64,000 nt of DNA from UBA2329 sp964577215 (lineage in GTDB: Bacteria; Bacteroidota; Bacteroidia; Chitinophagales; Saprospiraceae). The stretch is from assembly GCA_964577215.1 (NCBI GenBank), contig CAZNYK010000001.1, positions 27,976-91,975 on the forward strand. The letters run 5' to 3'. A program made the translations under genes and the position numbers. The notes beneath the pieces are model-generated. The model made no database searches, had not been told where the DNA came from, and saw only the letters and a program-made list of their open reading frames with translations. Position 1 is the first letter of the stretch, and every line of letters begins with the position of its first letter. This document shows, piece by piece, positions 1-9,475 of the stretch.

Positions 1-2
1 AA

Positions 3-1166
3 AAGCAAAAGGACGCCATTCTCATCCTGGGGCTGTTTGATACTTCCATCATGACGGCCAGGTGTCTCGCCGAATCCGGCCGGGATATTTACGGTATGGA
101 TTACGACCCCGGCATGACGGGATTTGCCTCCAATTTGATGAAGTGCGTCCTTATTCCCAGCCCCCGGGTAAACGAAAAAGACTGCCTTGACTATATCCTG
201 ACATGGATTGACCAACTTGGCCGCAACCTGATCCTGATACCCACATCCGATGAATTCGTCAAGTTTTGCTCTGATTACGAGACGGAATTGAGCCGGCGTT
301 GTTCCTTTCTCATCCCTTCAGGGGAGAGCGTGCACCGCATAATTGAAAGGGATATGCAATTTGAAGATGCCCGCTCTTCCGGAATACCGGTACCGGCATT
401 CCTCACAGGCCCCGTCTCCATGGAAGAAATCCGCCGGGCAGGTATTTCATTCCCCTTGGCTATTAAACCGGTGAATATTGTGGAATGGAAGCGCGTATTC
501 AACCACAAGGGATTTGTCATTCACACTCCGGAGGAATTGGAAGCAACAATCGGCTTGCTCAACCCCACAGGCGTGAGGTATATCGCTCAACAAATCATAG
601 AAGGAGACAACACCAACAACTTCGAGGTAAATACGCTGTACCTGCCTGGCGGCCGGTATTACCAGCATTCTATCCGAAAAATAAGGCAGTATCCCAATCG
701 CTTCGGAACGGCTACCTGCATTGAGTATTTCTCCCACCCGGAAATGGAAGCGCAAGCCCTGGCCTATATCGGCAAGTATGAATTGTATGGTTTTACCAAT
801 ATCGAATTCAAGTATTCCGGGCTCGATCAGTCCTATTACTTCATTGAGACCAATCCCCGGGTTTGGTTGCAAGTTAATTTTTCAATGAAACTGGGCATCA
901 ACTTCCCGGAGCTCTATTGCAGGTACCTGTCCGGCGAATCCACAGCGGATGTGCCCCGGGTTACCCGCGCCGGAAAATGGGTGGATTTCCTGCCGGACTT
1001 GCTTTTTTGGAAAAAACACCACAAAGAATACGGCTATTCGCTTTGGTCATTTATGAAAAGCTGGAGGCCCGTCATTTCCACCAGCTTGTTTTCGCTGAGC
1101 GACCCCCTCCCTTTCATCAAGGACCTGCAGCCGCTAAAACGATTTAAAACCTTGTTAAAGCGCTAA
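3..1166 (+). CDS. ATP-grasp domain protein (5' end outside window)
   Basis: The frame is open into the left edge. Codons from base 3 encode a hydrophobic beta strand followed by LGLFDTS and continue without a break into the ATG at 51, so that ATG is probably internal and the gene is truncated by the window. The N-terminal part resembles the Rossmann-like pre-ATP-grasp domain. The middle has the lysine strand of ATP-grasp enzymes (LAIKP, about 460-475), and the metal-binding signature FIETNPR lies at 841-861. Such proteins join a carboxylate to an amine through an acyl phosphate. In glycan loci they can attach amino acids or amides, but the substrate here is unknown. The stop lies 2 bases before the next ATG, so the two genes are probably co-translated. 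Confidence 0.75.
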   Translation, partial: KQKDAILILGLFDTSIMTARCLAESGRDIYGMDYDPGMTGFASNLMKCVLIPSPRVNEKDCLDYILTWIDQLGRNLILIPTSDEFVKFCSDYETELSRRCSFLIPSGESVHRIIERDMQFEDARSSGIPVPAFLTGPVSMEEIRRAGISFPLAIKPVNIVEWKRVFNHKGFVIHTPEELEATIGLLNPTGVRYIAQQIIEGDNTNNFEVNTLYLPGGRYYQHSIRKIRQYPNRFGTATCIEYFSHPEMEAQALAYIGKYELYGFTNIEFKYSGLDQSYYFIETNPRVWLQVNFSMKLGINFPELYCRYLSGESTADVPRVTRAGKWVDFLPDLLFWKKHHKEYGYSLWSFMKSWRPVISTSLFSLSDPLPFIKDLQPLKRFKTLLKR

Positions 1167-1168
1167 TT

Positions 1169-3013
1169 ATGCGATATTGTATCTCTCTGAACCTCGATTT
1201 TACTCCTGCCAAACCCTATTCCTTTAAAGGCAAGCTCATCTCCGATTTCTTGGAAGCAGAGCAAACAGCGCAGCCGGAACCTTACATCTCGGCCACTACC
1301 CTTACCTACAACCGGGAAAAACCGGGTTTGACAGAGCGCAACTGGAAAAAACCCTGGTTTAACAACGAGCGCTATTTCATCTACCTGGCAGGGACCGTGC
1401 TGTTCAGGAATCGAGCCATAAAAGACAACAATTATGCCCCAACCCCCGGGGAGGTGTTGGAAATATTGTTGCAGGAGGGCGACCGGCATTACCAGACGCT
1501 AAAGGGTACCTATTACATTCTGCTTTTTGACAAACAGCGCCGCGAGGTGGACATTTACTCCTCCCCTATGTTTATGCACCCGGCTTTTTTCTCCTTCATA
1601 GACGGGCAACTTGTTTTTTCCAACTACATAGAGGCTTTTCACGATTACCGTCCTTTGTCCGTCGCGCCGCAAGGGATGCTGGAGTTCGCGCTGTTTGACC
1701 ACTGCCTGCATGATCGCACCATATACCAAGAGCTGCGGCTCATTCCCGGAGGACATCGCATCCGCCTTTCCGGTCAGGGCGTTTCGGAAAGCCTCCTGTA
1801 CGATCTGGCGAACTGGCACATCCCCAACCCCGAGCCCCGGTCGGCAACTTTGCACAAGATCAATGACGCACTCAAAAGCGCCATAAACCACTACGTAAAG
1901 AGCACCGATACTTTCAATATCGCATTTACGGGCGGCTTCGACGGGCGATTGAATTTTTCATACATCGAAAAGGAGGACTACCCCCGCCTCAAAGCGATGA
2001 GCTACGGCATGCCGGGCTCTACACAGATCACCATTCCCCAGCATATAGGTAAAAAACTTGGATTCAAATACGAACCCGTATGGCTCGACGAAGCATTTGA
2101 AAAAGCATTCCCGCAAGTTGCCATGCAGTCTGTTTTTCTCACTGCCGGCGTTACGGGTTTTCACCGGGCTGTATATCCGTATGCCTATAACCAGATCAAG
2201 GATTTCAGCCGTTCCTGTATAATAGGCCAATGCGATATGATCCGGCCGCTGTTCAACAACCCTGCCGGGGTTATTTTCAACGACTGCTCATTCAGCCTTT
2301 TTTACGGCACATACCAAGACTTTAAAAACGCATACGCGGCTTTTGCGCGCAATGCGCTCCTCCGGCCGGAGTTCTTTTCCGACGAGGCCCGCGATCTCAT
2401 CTATGAGGAGGTGCAATCGCGGTACATCCAGCCCTATCCTGCTTTGAGCGACAACCTGCGCTTTTACTTTTTCCTCCTCAAGGAAAGCCTCATGAAATAC
2501 TGGCATACGGAATTCCACTTGGTCGATATTTTCGTTGACGACTACGTTTCTTTCGGGGATTTGGACTACTTAGAGGAGTTATTCAACTCTCAATACGCCG
2601 GCATTTACAAGGGGCTGCTGGCTAAAAACCAATGGGGCCGCCGTTTTGCGCATGATCTGTATGTGGATTTGATGGCTTTGAATAACGACCGCCTCAACTT
2701 TTTTTACAATGACCGCCTCTTGAAGCCCGGGTGGTTGAAATACGGCTTGCCCGGTATGGCGCTGGCTGCTGCCGGCAAACAGGTGTTTAAATGGAAAACC
2801 AGGCGCCAGGGCGATGACACCTTTGATATGCCCCGGTGGTCAAAGGCTTTTTTGCAGCCCTATCGCGAGCCGATCGTCAAAGATTCCGAGTTTTTTCGTA
2901 CAGAATTGATTTCCCGTAAAGTAGATGAAACAATGCCGGATAGCGGCGACGGCTATCGTTTCAACAGGGTAGCCTCCCTCAAAATCTGGATGGATCACCT
3001 GGGGTTGCAGTAA
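1169..3013 (+). CDS. Asparagine-synthetase-like protein with degenerate active sites
   Basis: 614 residues with the overall AsnB layout: an N-terminal Ntn-hydrolase-like half followed by an ATP-pyrophosphatase-like half. Two hallmarks are missing. The protein does not begin Met-Cys, so the glutaminase nucleophile Cys2 is absent (it starts MRYCIS). The PP-loop SGGxDS reads TGGFDG (residues 254-259). Two intact paralogues lie downstream at 6601 and 11738. It may be a non-glutamine-dependent ligase, a pseudoenzyme partner of the preceding ATP-grasp protein, or an enzyme using another amine. The family assignment rests on fold-like order and the remnant PP-loop. No function can be read directly. 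Confidence 0.65.
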   Translation: MRYCISLNLDFTPAKPYSFKGKLISDFLEAEQTAQPEPYISATTLTYNREKPGLTERNWKKPWFNNERYFIYLAGTVLFRNRAIKDNNYAPTPGEVLEILLQEGDRHYQTLKGTYYILLFDKQRREVDIYSSPMFMHPAFFSFIDGQLVFSNYIEAFHDYRPLSVAPQGMLEFALFDHCLHDRTIYQELRLIPGGHRIRLSGQGVSESLLYDLANWHIPNPEPRSATLHKINDALKSAINHYVKSTDTFNIAFTGGFDGRLNFSYIEKEDYPRLKAMSYGMPGSTQITIPQHIGKKLGFKYEPVWLDEAFEKAFPQVAMQSVFLTAGVTGFHRAVYPYAYNQIKDFSRSCIIGQCDMIRPLFNNPAGVIFNDCSFSLFYGTYQDFKNAYAAFARNALLRPEFFSDEARDLIYEEVQSRYIQPYPALSDNLRFYFFLLKESLMKYWHTEFHLVDIFVDDYVSFGDLDYLEELFNSQYAGIYKGLLAKNQWGRRFAHDLYVDLMALNNDRLNFFYNDRLLKPGWLKYGLPGMALAAAGKQVFKWKTRRQGDDTFDMPRWSKAFLQPYREPIVKDSEFFRTELISRKVDETMPDSGDGYRFNRVASLKIWMDHLGLQ

Positions 3014-3053
3014 AGCCCCGGATCCATTCGGCATACGAACCAAGCAGACAAAC

Positions 3054-4277
3054 ATGCAAATGAGTATCAATAAGCCTAAAGTCGCCCATTTTGTTAGAAA
3101 GAGTTCGCAACTCAGGGCCTCGTTCATCCAAAACCAGATCGTTTCTCACCTGGATTACGAACCGGTGCTCGTTTGGCGAAAACAAGCCTCCAGGCTTTAC
3201 GATGGAGGTTATGCCGCTTTTGACTATTCGGTTTACCCTGCGCTCGACCTGAGTGTGACCCAGGGATGGGTGGAAAAGGCGCTCTTTGCAGGGCCGAAGG
3301 TGTTATCGAAGCGCCAGGTGGAGAACGTGGCCCGGTTCCTGGAATCAGAGGAGGTGCAAATTTGTCATTTTCACTACGGGACCGACTGCGGCATTTATTT
3401 TCCTCTGACACGGAAATTGAAAATACCTTCGGTCGTTTCTTTTTACGGGTATGACAGTTCTTCCTTTCCCGGTTTACTTTTTGGGTATGGGCGCACTTAT
3501 CTCCAAAAGCGGGTTTTTTCACCCGTAAGCGCCGTGCTGGCTATGTCGCCCGACATGAAACACGACCTGATCAAAGCCGGCTGCCCCGAAGAGAAGATCA
3601 TTGTACACTACTATGGGACCGACTGCAAGCGTTTTGACATGAACCGGCAATATCCCGAAAAGGGCCATCTCAATTTGCTTATCCTGGCCAGCTTAGTGCC
3701 GCAGAAAGGGCACATCTTTCTTTTCAAAAGCCTGCTGGCGCTCCTCCAATCGGGAGTGCGCAACTGGAAGCTGGAGGTGATTGGAGTCGGGGAGTCGGCA
3801 GATCAAATAAAAAATTTTGCTCAGAAAAACGGGCTTTCCGAATTTGTACGCTTCATGGGAGGCATCCCCTACGGTTCGGCGGAGATGATGGAAGCCTACC
3901 GGAGGGCCGATATTTTCGTGCATCCAAGCGTAGTGGCAGAAAACGGGGATAAAGAAGGGATTCCCGGCACCGTCATCGAAGCGATGGCGGCGGGCTTGCC
4001 CGTGGTGTCCACGTATCATGCGGGCATTCCTTACGTGATCAGCCACGGCAAAACCGGGCTCCTGGTACAAGAATGGGATACCAAGGAGCTTTCCGGCGCC
4101 ATAGCGCGACTGATCGCCGATCCTTCCCTCCGGCAGCAACTTGGAACGGCCGCGCAAACTGAAGCCTTGCAAACCCTGGAATTGCGCGAAAAAGAAAAGG
4201 AACTCGAGGACATTTACTCCCGGTTGACGGGGGTTGGAGCGAGTATTCAAAACGCTCAAACCTCCATCAGTCAGTGA
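3054..4277 (+). CDS. Glycosyltransferase family 4 (GT-B)
   Basis: 407 residues (405 if the ATG at 3060 is used). The C-terminal half carries the retaining GT4 signature: HPSVVAENGDKEGIPGTVIE followed by AMAAGLPVVST, with the EX7E-type glutamates and a UDP-sugar-binding strand before it (LILASLVPQKG). The N-terminal half is a Rossmann acceptor domain with FYGYDSS. It is expected to transfer a nucleotide-activated hexose to a lipid-linked glycan at the cytoplasmic face. It lies 40 bases after the AsnB-like gene and 42 bases before a deacetylase, in the same operon-like run. Donor and acceptor cannot be told from sequence. Confidence 0.85.
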   Translation: MQMSINKPKVAHFVRKSSQLRASFIQNQIVSHLDYEPVLVWRKQASRLYDGGYAAFDYSVYPALDLSVTQGWVEKALFAGPKVLSKRQVENVARFLESEEVQICHFHYGTDCGIYFPLTRKLKIPSVVSFYGYDSSSFPGLLFGYGRTYLQKRVFSPVSAVLAMSPDMKHDLIKAGCPEEKIIVHYYGTDCKRFDMNRQYPEKGHLNLLILASLVPQKGHIFLFKSLLALLQSGVRNWKLEVIGVGESADQIKNFAQKNGLSEFVRFMGGIPYGSAEMMEAYRRADIFVHPSVVAENGDKEGIPGTVIEAMAAGLPVVSTYHAGIPYVISHGKTGLLVQEWDTKELSGAIARLIADPSLRQQLGTAAQTEALQTLELREKEKELEDIYSRLTGVGASIQNAQTSISQ

Positions 4278-4319
4278 TCCGGAAATTTCAGCCATAAGAC
4301 AAGGAACAGGACAACACCT

Positions 4320-5399
4320 ATGCAAAATCTCATTTTTACGATCGACTACGAAATACACGGCAACGGAGACGGAAGCCCTGCGGAGCTGATGATCGAACCC
4401 ACCAACCGCTTGATGGACCTGCTCGATGAGTTTGGCGCAAAGCTGGTTATTTTTGCCGATGTGGGGGAAATCCTCAGATTTAAGGAGTACCTGGAAACAT
4501 ACGGGCACGACGCCTACGATTATGAGGCAATCGTAGCCCAACTGCAAGATGCGCTGCGGCGCGGGCACGATGTCCAACTGCATATTCATTCGTCCTACTT
4601 CGGGGCGCGGTTTGAAAATGGGAAATGGCAGCAAAACTGGAAAAAATACAACCTGGCAGGTTTGGAAGCGGACGAGATCCGTTCTATTGTTGCCACTTGT
4701 AAAGGTTTCCTGGAAGAGACGCTCAGGCCGGTCAAGCCCGATTATTCGTGCTACGTCTTCCGCGCGGCCAACTGGTCTATGCATCCATCGCCGCATATTG
4801 TGGATGCGCTGGCCGGGGAAGGTATCTGCATTGACACTTCCGTGTACAAGTACGGCAGGCAGAAAGGGTGGGTGGACTATGACTACTCCGAAGCATTCGA
4901 TGCCACTTTCCCGTACCGGGCCTCCCGGCTCGACGTTTGCCGTTTCGATCCGGAAGGGCCCGTTGTCGAATTCCCGATACATTGTGAATTGAAACCCATT
5001 GGAGCCTTTTTTTCTCCCATCAGGGTATTTCGGGCCCTGCGGGCGCTCAAACACCGCCATGAACGCAACTACGCAGAGGAACCCGCACCGGACAAGCCTT
5101 CTGCCCCAAAAACGGGGTTGCCGTCCAAGTTGCGCAAAGTATTGTTCTCTTTGCATCCCCGGAAGTTTGACTTCAACCAGCTCACGGGCCGGCAGATGGT
5201 CAAAACGCTGAAAAGTATCAGAGGCGCAGAGGAAGCGCGCTCCTACATCACGCTGATCGGGCATTCCAAGTCTTTCATTCCCTATAATGGGCGAACGCTA
5301 AAGCGCTTTCTTCAATATGTCAACCGATATCCCCAACAATATGCATTCTCATTATTCCCCGGAAAAGATGAACTACACCGCTTCCATACTCAACGATAA
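4320..5399 (+). CDS. NodB-like polysaccharide deacetylase family protein (variant motifs)
   Basis: 359 residues. It begins with FTIDYEIHG, the first strand with a catalytic-type Asp, and has the motif HDVQLHIHSSYFG, where classical NodB proteins carry H-x3-H. It therefore belongs to the divergent deacetylase-like group common in exopolysaccharide loci. Typical members remove N-acetyl groups from hexosamines. Here the metal ligands are not canonical, so activity is uncertain. No signal peptide is seen, which would place it in the cytoplasm. The 3' end overlaps the next gene by 32 bases, suggesting translational coupling. Confidence 0.7.
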   Translation: MQNLIFTIDYEIHGNGDGSPAELMIEPTNRLMDLLDEFGAKLVIFADVGEILRFKEYLETYGHDAYDYEAIVAQLQDALRRGHDVQLHIHSSYFGARFENGKWQQNWKKYNLAGLEADEIRSIVATCKGFLEETLRPVKPDYSCYVFRAANWSMHPSPHIVDALAGEGICIDTSVYKYGRQKGWVDYDYSEAFDATFPYRASRLDVCRFDPEGPVVEFPIHCELKPIGAFFSPIRVFRALRALKHRHERNYAEEPAPDKPSAPKTGLPSKLRKVLFSLHPRKFDFNQLTGRQMVKTLKSIRGAEEARSYITLIGHSKSFIPYNGRTLKRFLQYVNRYPQQYAFSLFPGKDELHRFHTQR

Positions 5400-6450
5400 G
5401 ACCATTGATCCTTCCAAATGGAGCGCCCTGGTGGAGAAAGCGCCCGGAGGCGTGCCATTTGGCCTGTGCGCATTCAATAATGCCACCGGCGACCAAACGT
5501 TCTATATCGTCATCTCAGATAAGGGGGGCGACTACCTGGCAGGAGGCGTTTTCAGGCTGCGAGGCAAGCTGCCCTTGGCAGGCAATTTCTTTGCTTCCCT
5601 TTGGCTGGACAGCGCAGCTATGGTGGATGAGTCGGCAGTGGGGCAAGACCAGGTCAGGGCTTTGAAAGCAGCGATATATGAAGGCATCATCGCCTATGCC
5701 CGGAAGCGCAATTTAGTACAGGTTTTCCTGACGCATTGGTCACGGGAAACCGACCGGGCTTTGCTCGAGCAGGCAGGTTTTACGGTAGAAGAGAATCCTA
5801 CCATTGAAATTGATCTCTCCGGCGATCCGGATGCGCTCTACAGCAATTTAAAAAGCTCAAACAAACGGTTGGTCAAGCAAGCCCAGCAGTGCGATACCCG
5901 GGTCGGCTACTCTTACGGCCCCGAAGCGCAGGGGCTGCTGCCCCAATTGCAAATGCTCCGGCAAGAAACCCAAAGAAGAGCGCTGCGAAAAAACAGCAAG
6001 GCATCCATGCTCCTTAAATCGGACAGCTTCCTGGATCGCCTGCTGAGCGAAATGCAGGATAAAGCCATCGTCGGCAGTGCTGAAAACGATGGCAAAACCA
6101 GCGCCGCCATACTGTTGCTCGCCGCTGCGGGCAAGGCTTACTACTACATAGGCGGTTCGGATTATGAAGTGGTAAAGCACACCCGGTCATCGAATCTGCT
6201 GCATTGGGAATGCATCAAGTATCTCAAAAAACAAGGATTCAGGATATATGATCTGGGCGGAATACCCTACAACCCGGACGAAAACCACCCGGCATACGGC
6301 GTTTACCGCTTTAAAAAGAGCTTCGGCGGCGAGGAAAAAATGTACTATTCCGGGCATTGTCTCATTCAAAGGCACAAGTACCTGCTATACAAATGGGTGT
6401 TATCCAATTCCGCACTCAAGAGGACACTCAGCAAAATCCTCAGCAGATAA
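5368..6450 (+). CDS. FemAB-like aminoacyltransferase / GNAT-fold protein
   Basis: About 360 residues. The longer frame starts at 5317, but the ATG at 5368 (MNYTASILNDKTIDP) is preferred. It leaves only a 32-base overlap with the deacetylase gene and begins where FemAB-like proteins usually begin. Recognisable parts are the basic SNKRLVKQAQQC segment, the strand YYYIGGSDYE and the C-terminal YDLGGIPYNP ... FKKSFGG block, typical of the lipid II:glycine glycyltransferase (FemAB/BacA) superfamily. Characterised relatives add amino acids from aminoacyl-tRNA to peptidoglycan bridges, and relatives occur in exosortase-type EPS loci. Addition of an amino acid to a glycan amine is an inference. A hairpin repeat follows the stop. 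Confidence 0.75.
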   Translation: MNYTASILNDKTIDPSKWSALVEKAPGGVPFGLCAFNNATGDQTFYIVISDKGGDYLAGGVFRLRGKLPLAGNFFASLWLDSAAMVDESAVGQDQVRALKAAIYEGIIAYARKRNLVQVFLTHWSRETDRALLEQAGFTVEENPTIEIDLSGDPDALYSNLKSSNKRLVKQAQQCDTRVGYSYGPEAQGLLPQLQMLRQETQRRALRKNSKASMLLKSDSFLDRLLSEMQDKAIVGSAENDGKTSAAILLLAAAGKAYYYIGGSDYEVVKHTRSSNLLHWECIKYLKKQGFRIYDLGGIPYNPDENHPAYGVYRFKKSFGGEEKMYYSGHCLIQRHKYLLYKWVLSNSALKRTLSKILSR

Positions 6451-6471
6451 TGAGATCACCTACCCCTTTTT

Positions 6472-6577
6472 GCTCGATAGCCGGTGGTTTGCAAATTTTT
6501 ACTTTTGCCAACCACTGGCTGTCAGCTATCCCGGTGAAAAATTGTTTTCATTTTTTCGCAAACCATTTTTCGTCGGC
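6472..6577. repeat. Interspersed hairpin repeat, copy A
   Basis: Gene-free spacer after the FemAB-like gene. It holds two imperfect inverted repeats. Arms 6481-6492 and 6507-6518 (CCGGTGGTTTGC / GCCAACCACTGG) are flanked by GATAGC (6476-6481) and GCTATC (6525-6530). Arms 6532-6547 and 6561-6576 are built around GAAAAAT / ATTTTTC. The same sequence family, in better-preserved form, follows purD at 40621-40768. Both copies sit just after a stop codon and before a plus-strand gene. It is probably a REP/BIME-like element or a processed mRNA hairpin; no transposase is nearby. Confidence 0.7.
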
Positions 6578-6600
6578 AATACCTCTTAAATCCACCACTT

Positions 6601-8439
6601 ATGTGCGGCATTTGCGGCATTATTCATTCCAATAACGAATCCACTGCAGAGGGGCCGGTCCGGCGCATGATGCAAGCCATGAAACACCGGGGGCCCGACG
6701 ATGAGGGGGTGCTCGTAGAAGGGCCTGTCGGGCTTGGGTTTGTGCGATTGAGCATTATTGATCTCAGCGCCGCCGGCCATCAGCCCATGATATCCGCCGA
6801 CGGCCGGTTCGCCATCGTGTTCAACGGAGAGATATTCAACTACATTGAACTCCGGGAAGAGTTGAAAACCCTGGGCTATGTCTTCCGAACCCAAACGGAC
6901 ACCGAAGTCCTGCTCAGCGCCTACCAGGCCTGGGGGCAGGCTATGCTCCACAAGCTCAACGGCATGTGGGCCTTCGTCATCTACGACCGGCAGGAGAAGA
7001 AACTCTTCGGAGCGCGGGACCGCTACGGGATCAAGCCGTTTTACTACTGTATGGATGGCTCCCGGTTGATCTTCGCTTCTGAAATCCCTCCCATCCTGAC
7101 GGCCTTGGGCAGAAAGCCCCAGGCGGATTTACCCTCTGTCTTTGACTTTTTGGTGTTTAACCGTACAGACCAGACCGAACAGACTTTCTTCAGCGAAGTG
7201 AAGCGCTTAAACCACGGACACTGCTTCGAATGGAACGGGCATGGCGAAGGCGCCTTTTCCATCAGGAAATGGTACGATCTGAGAAAGGAGATCAAAAATC
7301 CTTTTGAAAGCCCGGAAGAATTTCGCGAGCTGTTTACCTCCAGCGTGGGCTTGCGCCTTCGAAGCGATGTGCCCGTAGGCGTATGCCTGAGCGGCGGCCT
7401 AGACTCCTCCAGCATTGTCTCGGTATTGCTCAAATCCTTCGGCATGGAGGATATAAACACCTTCACGGCCATCTACGGGAAAGGGGTATTTGGCGACGAG
7501 ACAGACTTCACCGACCTGTTCCGGAAGGATCTGAAGAACATGTACTTCACCCGGCCAAATGAAAACACCCTCCTGGACGATATTGACGCCTTTGTGAGGG
7601 CGCATGCCGAGCCGGTGCCCAGCACCAGCCCCTATGCGCATTTCAAGGTAATGGAACTGGCGCGCGATCACGTAACCGTTACCCTCGACGGGCAAGGCGC
7701 TGATGAAGAACTGGCCGGCTATCCTTACTTCTTCGGTTTTTATTTCAAAGAATTGCTGCTTTCAGCCCGCCTGGGTGCTTTGGGACATCAAATGTATCAT
7801 TACTGGCGGGAGCACCGGTCTATGTGGGGGTTCAAAAGTATGTCGTTTTTCCTCTTGCCGACGCAGTGGCGCATCCGCTCCATGGCCATGAGAAAAGGAT
7901 ATCTGGACGGGGCATTCTTCCACGATTTCCAACCTTCAGACGATTCTGTGGCAGGGAAATTATATGGGTCCAACAGCCTCCGGGAATCTTTGATCAACCA
8001 CTTCGAATACAAGCTGGAGCATTTATTGAAGTGGGAAGACCGCAACTCCATGTGGTTCTCCCTTGAATCCAGGGTGCCTTTCTTAGATTATCGCCTGGTA
8101 GAACGCACCTTGGCCACGCCTACCGAAATGATCCTCGATCGCGGGGTGACCAAGCATATTCTGAGGGAAGCCATGAAGGATATTTTACCCGAAGCCATCC
8201 GCCAGCGAAAAGATAAAATCGGTTTTGAAACGCCCCAGGCCGACTGGTTTCGCACACCTGCTTTCCAGGGATACATTCGCGAATTGCTATCCTCTTCTTC
8301 TTTTGCCTCCAGGGGTATAGTAGATGTAAAGAAAATACAGGATATCCTTGAAAAGCACATGCAGGGGAAAGCCAATTACGGGAATGAACTATGGAAATGT
8401 ATTCACCTCGAAAACTGGTACAGGCAATTTATTGATTGA
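6601..8439 (+). CDS. asnB: Asparagine synthetase (glutamine-hydrolysing) family amidotransferase
   Basis: 612 residues, the family's usual length. It starts MCGICG, giving the mature N-terminal Cys nucleophile of the class II glutaminase domain (about 1-200). The ATP-pyrophosphatase domain has an intact PP-loop SGGLDSS at 264-270 and the GQGADEELAGYPY motif. The reaction is transfer of glutamine amide nitrogen to an adenylated carboxylate. Because it lies in a glycan locus with two paralogues and a nucleotide-sugar dehydrogenase, amidation of a uronic acid (as for WbpS-type proteins) is as plausible as asparagine synthesis. The start is fixed by the required Met-Cys. It follows a 150-base repeat-bearing spacer. 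Confidence 0.9.
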   Translation: MCGICGIIHSNNESTAEGPVRRMMQAMKHRGPDDEGVLVEGPVGLGFVRLSIIDLSAAGHQPMISADGRFAIVFNGEIFNYIELREELKTLGYVFRTQTDTEVLLSAYQAWGQAMLHKLNGMWAFVIYDRQEKKLFGARDRYGIKPFYYCMDGSRLIFASEIPPILTALGRKPQADLPSVFDFLVFNRTDQTEQTFFSEVKRLNHGHCFEWNGHGEGAFSIRKWYDLRKEIKNPFESPEEFRELFTSSVGLRLRSDVPVGVCLSGGLDSSSIVSVLLKSFGMEDINTFTAIYGKGVFGDETDFTDLFRKDLKNMYFTRPNENTLLDDIDAFVRAHAEPVPSTSPYAHFKVMELARDHVTVTLDGQGADEELAGYPYFFGFYFKELLLSARLGALGHQMYHYWREHRSMWGFKSMSFFLLPTQWRIRSMAMRKGYLDGAFFHDFQPSDDSVAGKLYGSNSLRESLINHFEYKLEHLLKWEDRNSMWFSLESRVPFLDYRLVERTLATPTEMILDRGVTKHILREAMKDILPEAIRQRKDKIGFETPQADWFRTPAFQGYIRELLSSSSFASRGIVDVKKIQDILEKHMQGKANYGNELWKCIHLENWYRQFID

Positions 8440-8463
8440 AATGCGCAGAAATTGAACAGCGGC

Positions 8464-9474
8464 ATGAAAATACTCCGGGGCACAGAAGAAATAGGCAGGG
8501 AAAGATGGCTTGACCTGCTACAGGAGAGCGAATTTGCCTCTCCTTTCCAAAGTCCCGATTTTCTCGATTTTTTCCATTCGGTATCCGGGCGGCAATCAGC
8601 TGAAGTGTATGCGGTGGAAGAAGGCGGCAAGCTCCTGTCTCTTTGTGTGACAACTATGCAAAAAGAAGACGGCGTGAAGGGCTTTTTCTCCCGCCGGGCT
8701 ATTATTTACGGAGGTCCCTTGTTAAAAAGCGACGGCGCGGTTTCTGCCTGGCAGGAATTGCTCAAAGCCATGGAAGAGCACTTGTCCCGGCGCGTGATCT
8801 ATGCAGAAGTGCGCAACTATCACGATTACCAGGCTCTTTTTCCTGTGTATGGATCGGGGAATTGGAGTTACCTGCCTTATGTGAATTTACAACTTCGGCT
8901 TAAGGGAAGGTCCCTGGAGGAAATTATGTCTGCAATGCGATACAACCGGAGAAGGGAAATCCGGCAAACCCTGGCCGAAGGCGCTGCCTGCCGTCTGGCC
9001 CGTACAGAAGAGGAAATCAGGGATTTATACCATATCCTTGCGACGCTTTATGCGGAAAGAGTGAAAGTCCCCTTGCCGGGCTACGAATACTTCAGGCAGC
9101 TCTATCATTCGCCCTGTGGAAGAGTTTTTGTAGTCAAACACGGCGAAACCGTAATAGGGGGCGCCTTTTGCCTTGTGCTGGAAAGCCGGGGTATATATAC
9201 GCTGTACTATTGCGGCCTGCGCAATTATCACAAAAAGATATTTCCCACCCATTTGGCCGTAGCAAGCGCTATCGAGTTCGGGCTGGAGAACGGGCTGCAA
9301 CTGCTCGACTTCATGGGGGCCGGGCTGAAAGACGAACCTTACGGCGTGCGGCAATACAAGGCAGAATTCGGGGGAGAGCTGGTAGAGCATGGCCGCTTTA
9401 TCAAAATCTTCAACCCCGCGCTCTATAAAGTGGGCAAATGGGGGCTTGCAGCTCTGAAAACCCTTAAATCCTGA
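8464..9474 (+). CDS. FemAB-like GNAT-fold aminoacyltransferase (second copy)
   Basis: 336 residues from ATG 8464; a TTG at 8452 would add four residues and is less likely. It has the double-GNAT FemAB layout: MRYNRRREIRQ (lipid-II/tRNA-side basic helix), GGAFCLVLESRGIYTLYYCG, and the C-terminal LLDFMGAGLKDEPYGVR ... KAEFGGE signature. This resembles the PEP-CTERM/exosortase-associated FemAB group more than the copy at 5368 does. The role is probably transfer of an amino acid or acyl group onto a sugar amine in the cytoplasm. It is separated from asnB by 24 bases and from the DUF354 gene by 1 base. Substrate is unknown. Confidence 0.75.
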   Translation: MKILRGTEEIGRERWLDLLQESEFASPFQSPDFLDFFHSVSGRQSAEVYAVEEGGKLLSLCVTTMQKEDGVKGFFSRRAIIYGGPLLKSDGAVSAWQELLKAMEEHLSRRVIYAEVRNYHDYQALFPVYGSGNWSYLPYVNLQLRLKGRSLEEIMSAMRYNRRREIRQTLAEGAACRLARTEEEIRDLYHILATLYAERVKVPLPGYEYFRQLYHSPCGRVFVVKHGETVIGGAFCLVLESRGIYTLYYCGLRNYHKKIFPTHLAVASAIEFGLENGLQLLDFMGAGLKDEPYGVRQYKAEFGGELVEHGRFIKIFNPALYKVGKWGLAALKTLKS

Positions 9475-9475
9475 T

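Noticed and set aside
3693..5264. 523-residue open frame on the minus strand
   Set aside because: Antisense shadow of the GT4 and deacetylase genes; no recognisable domains and covered by well-supported plus-strand genes.
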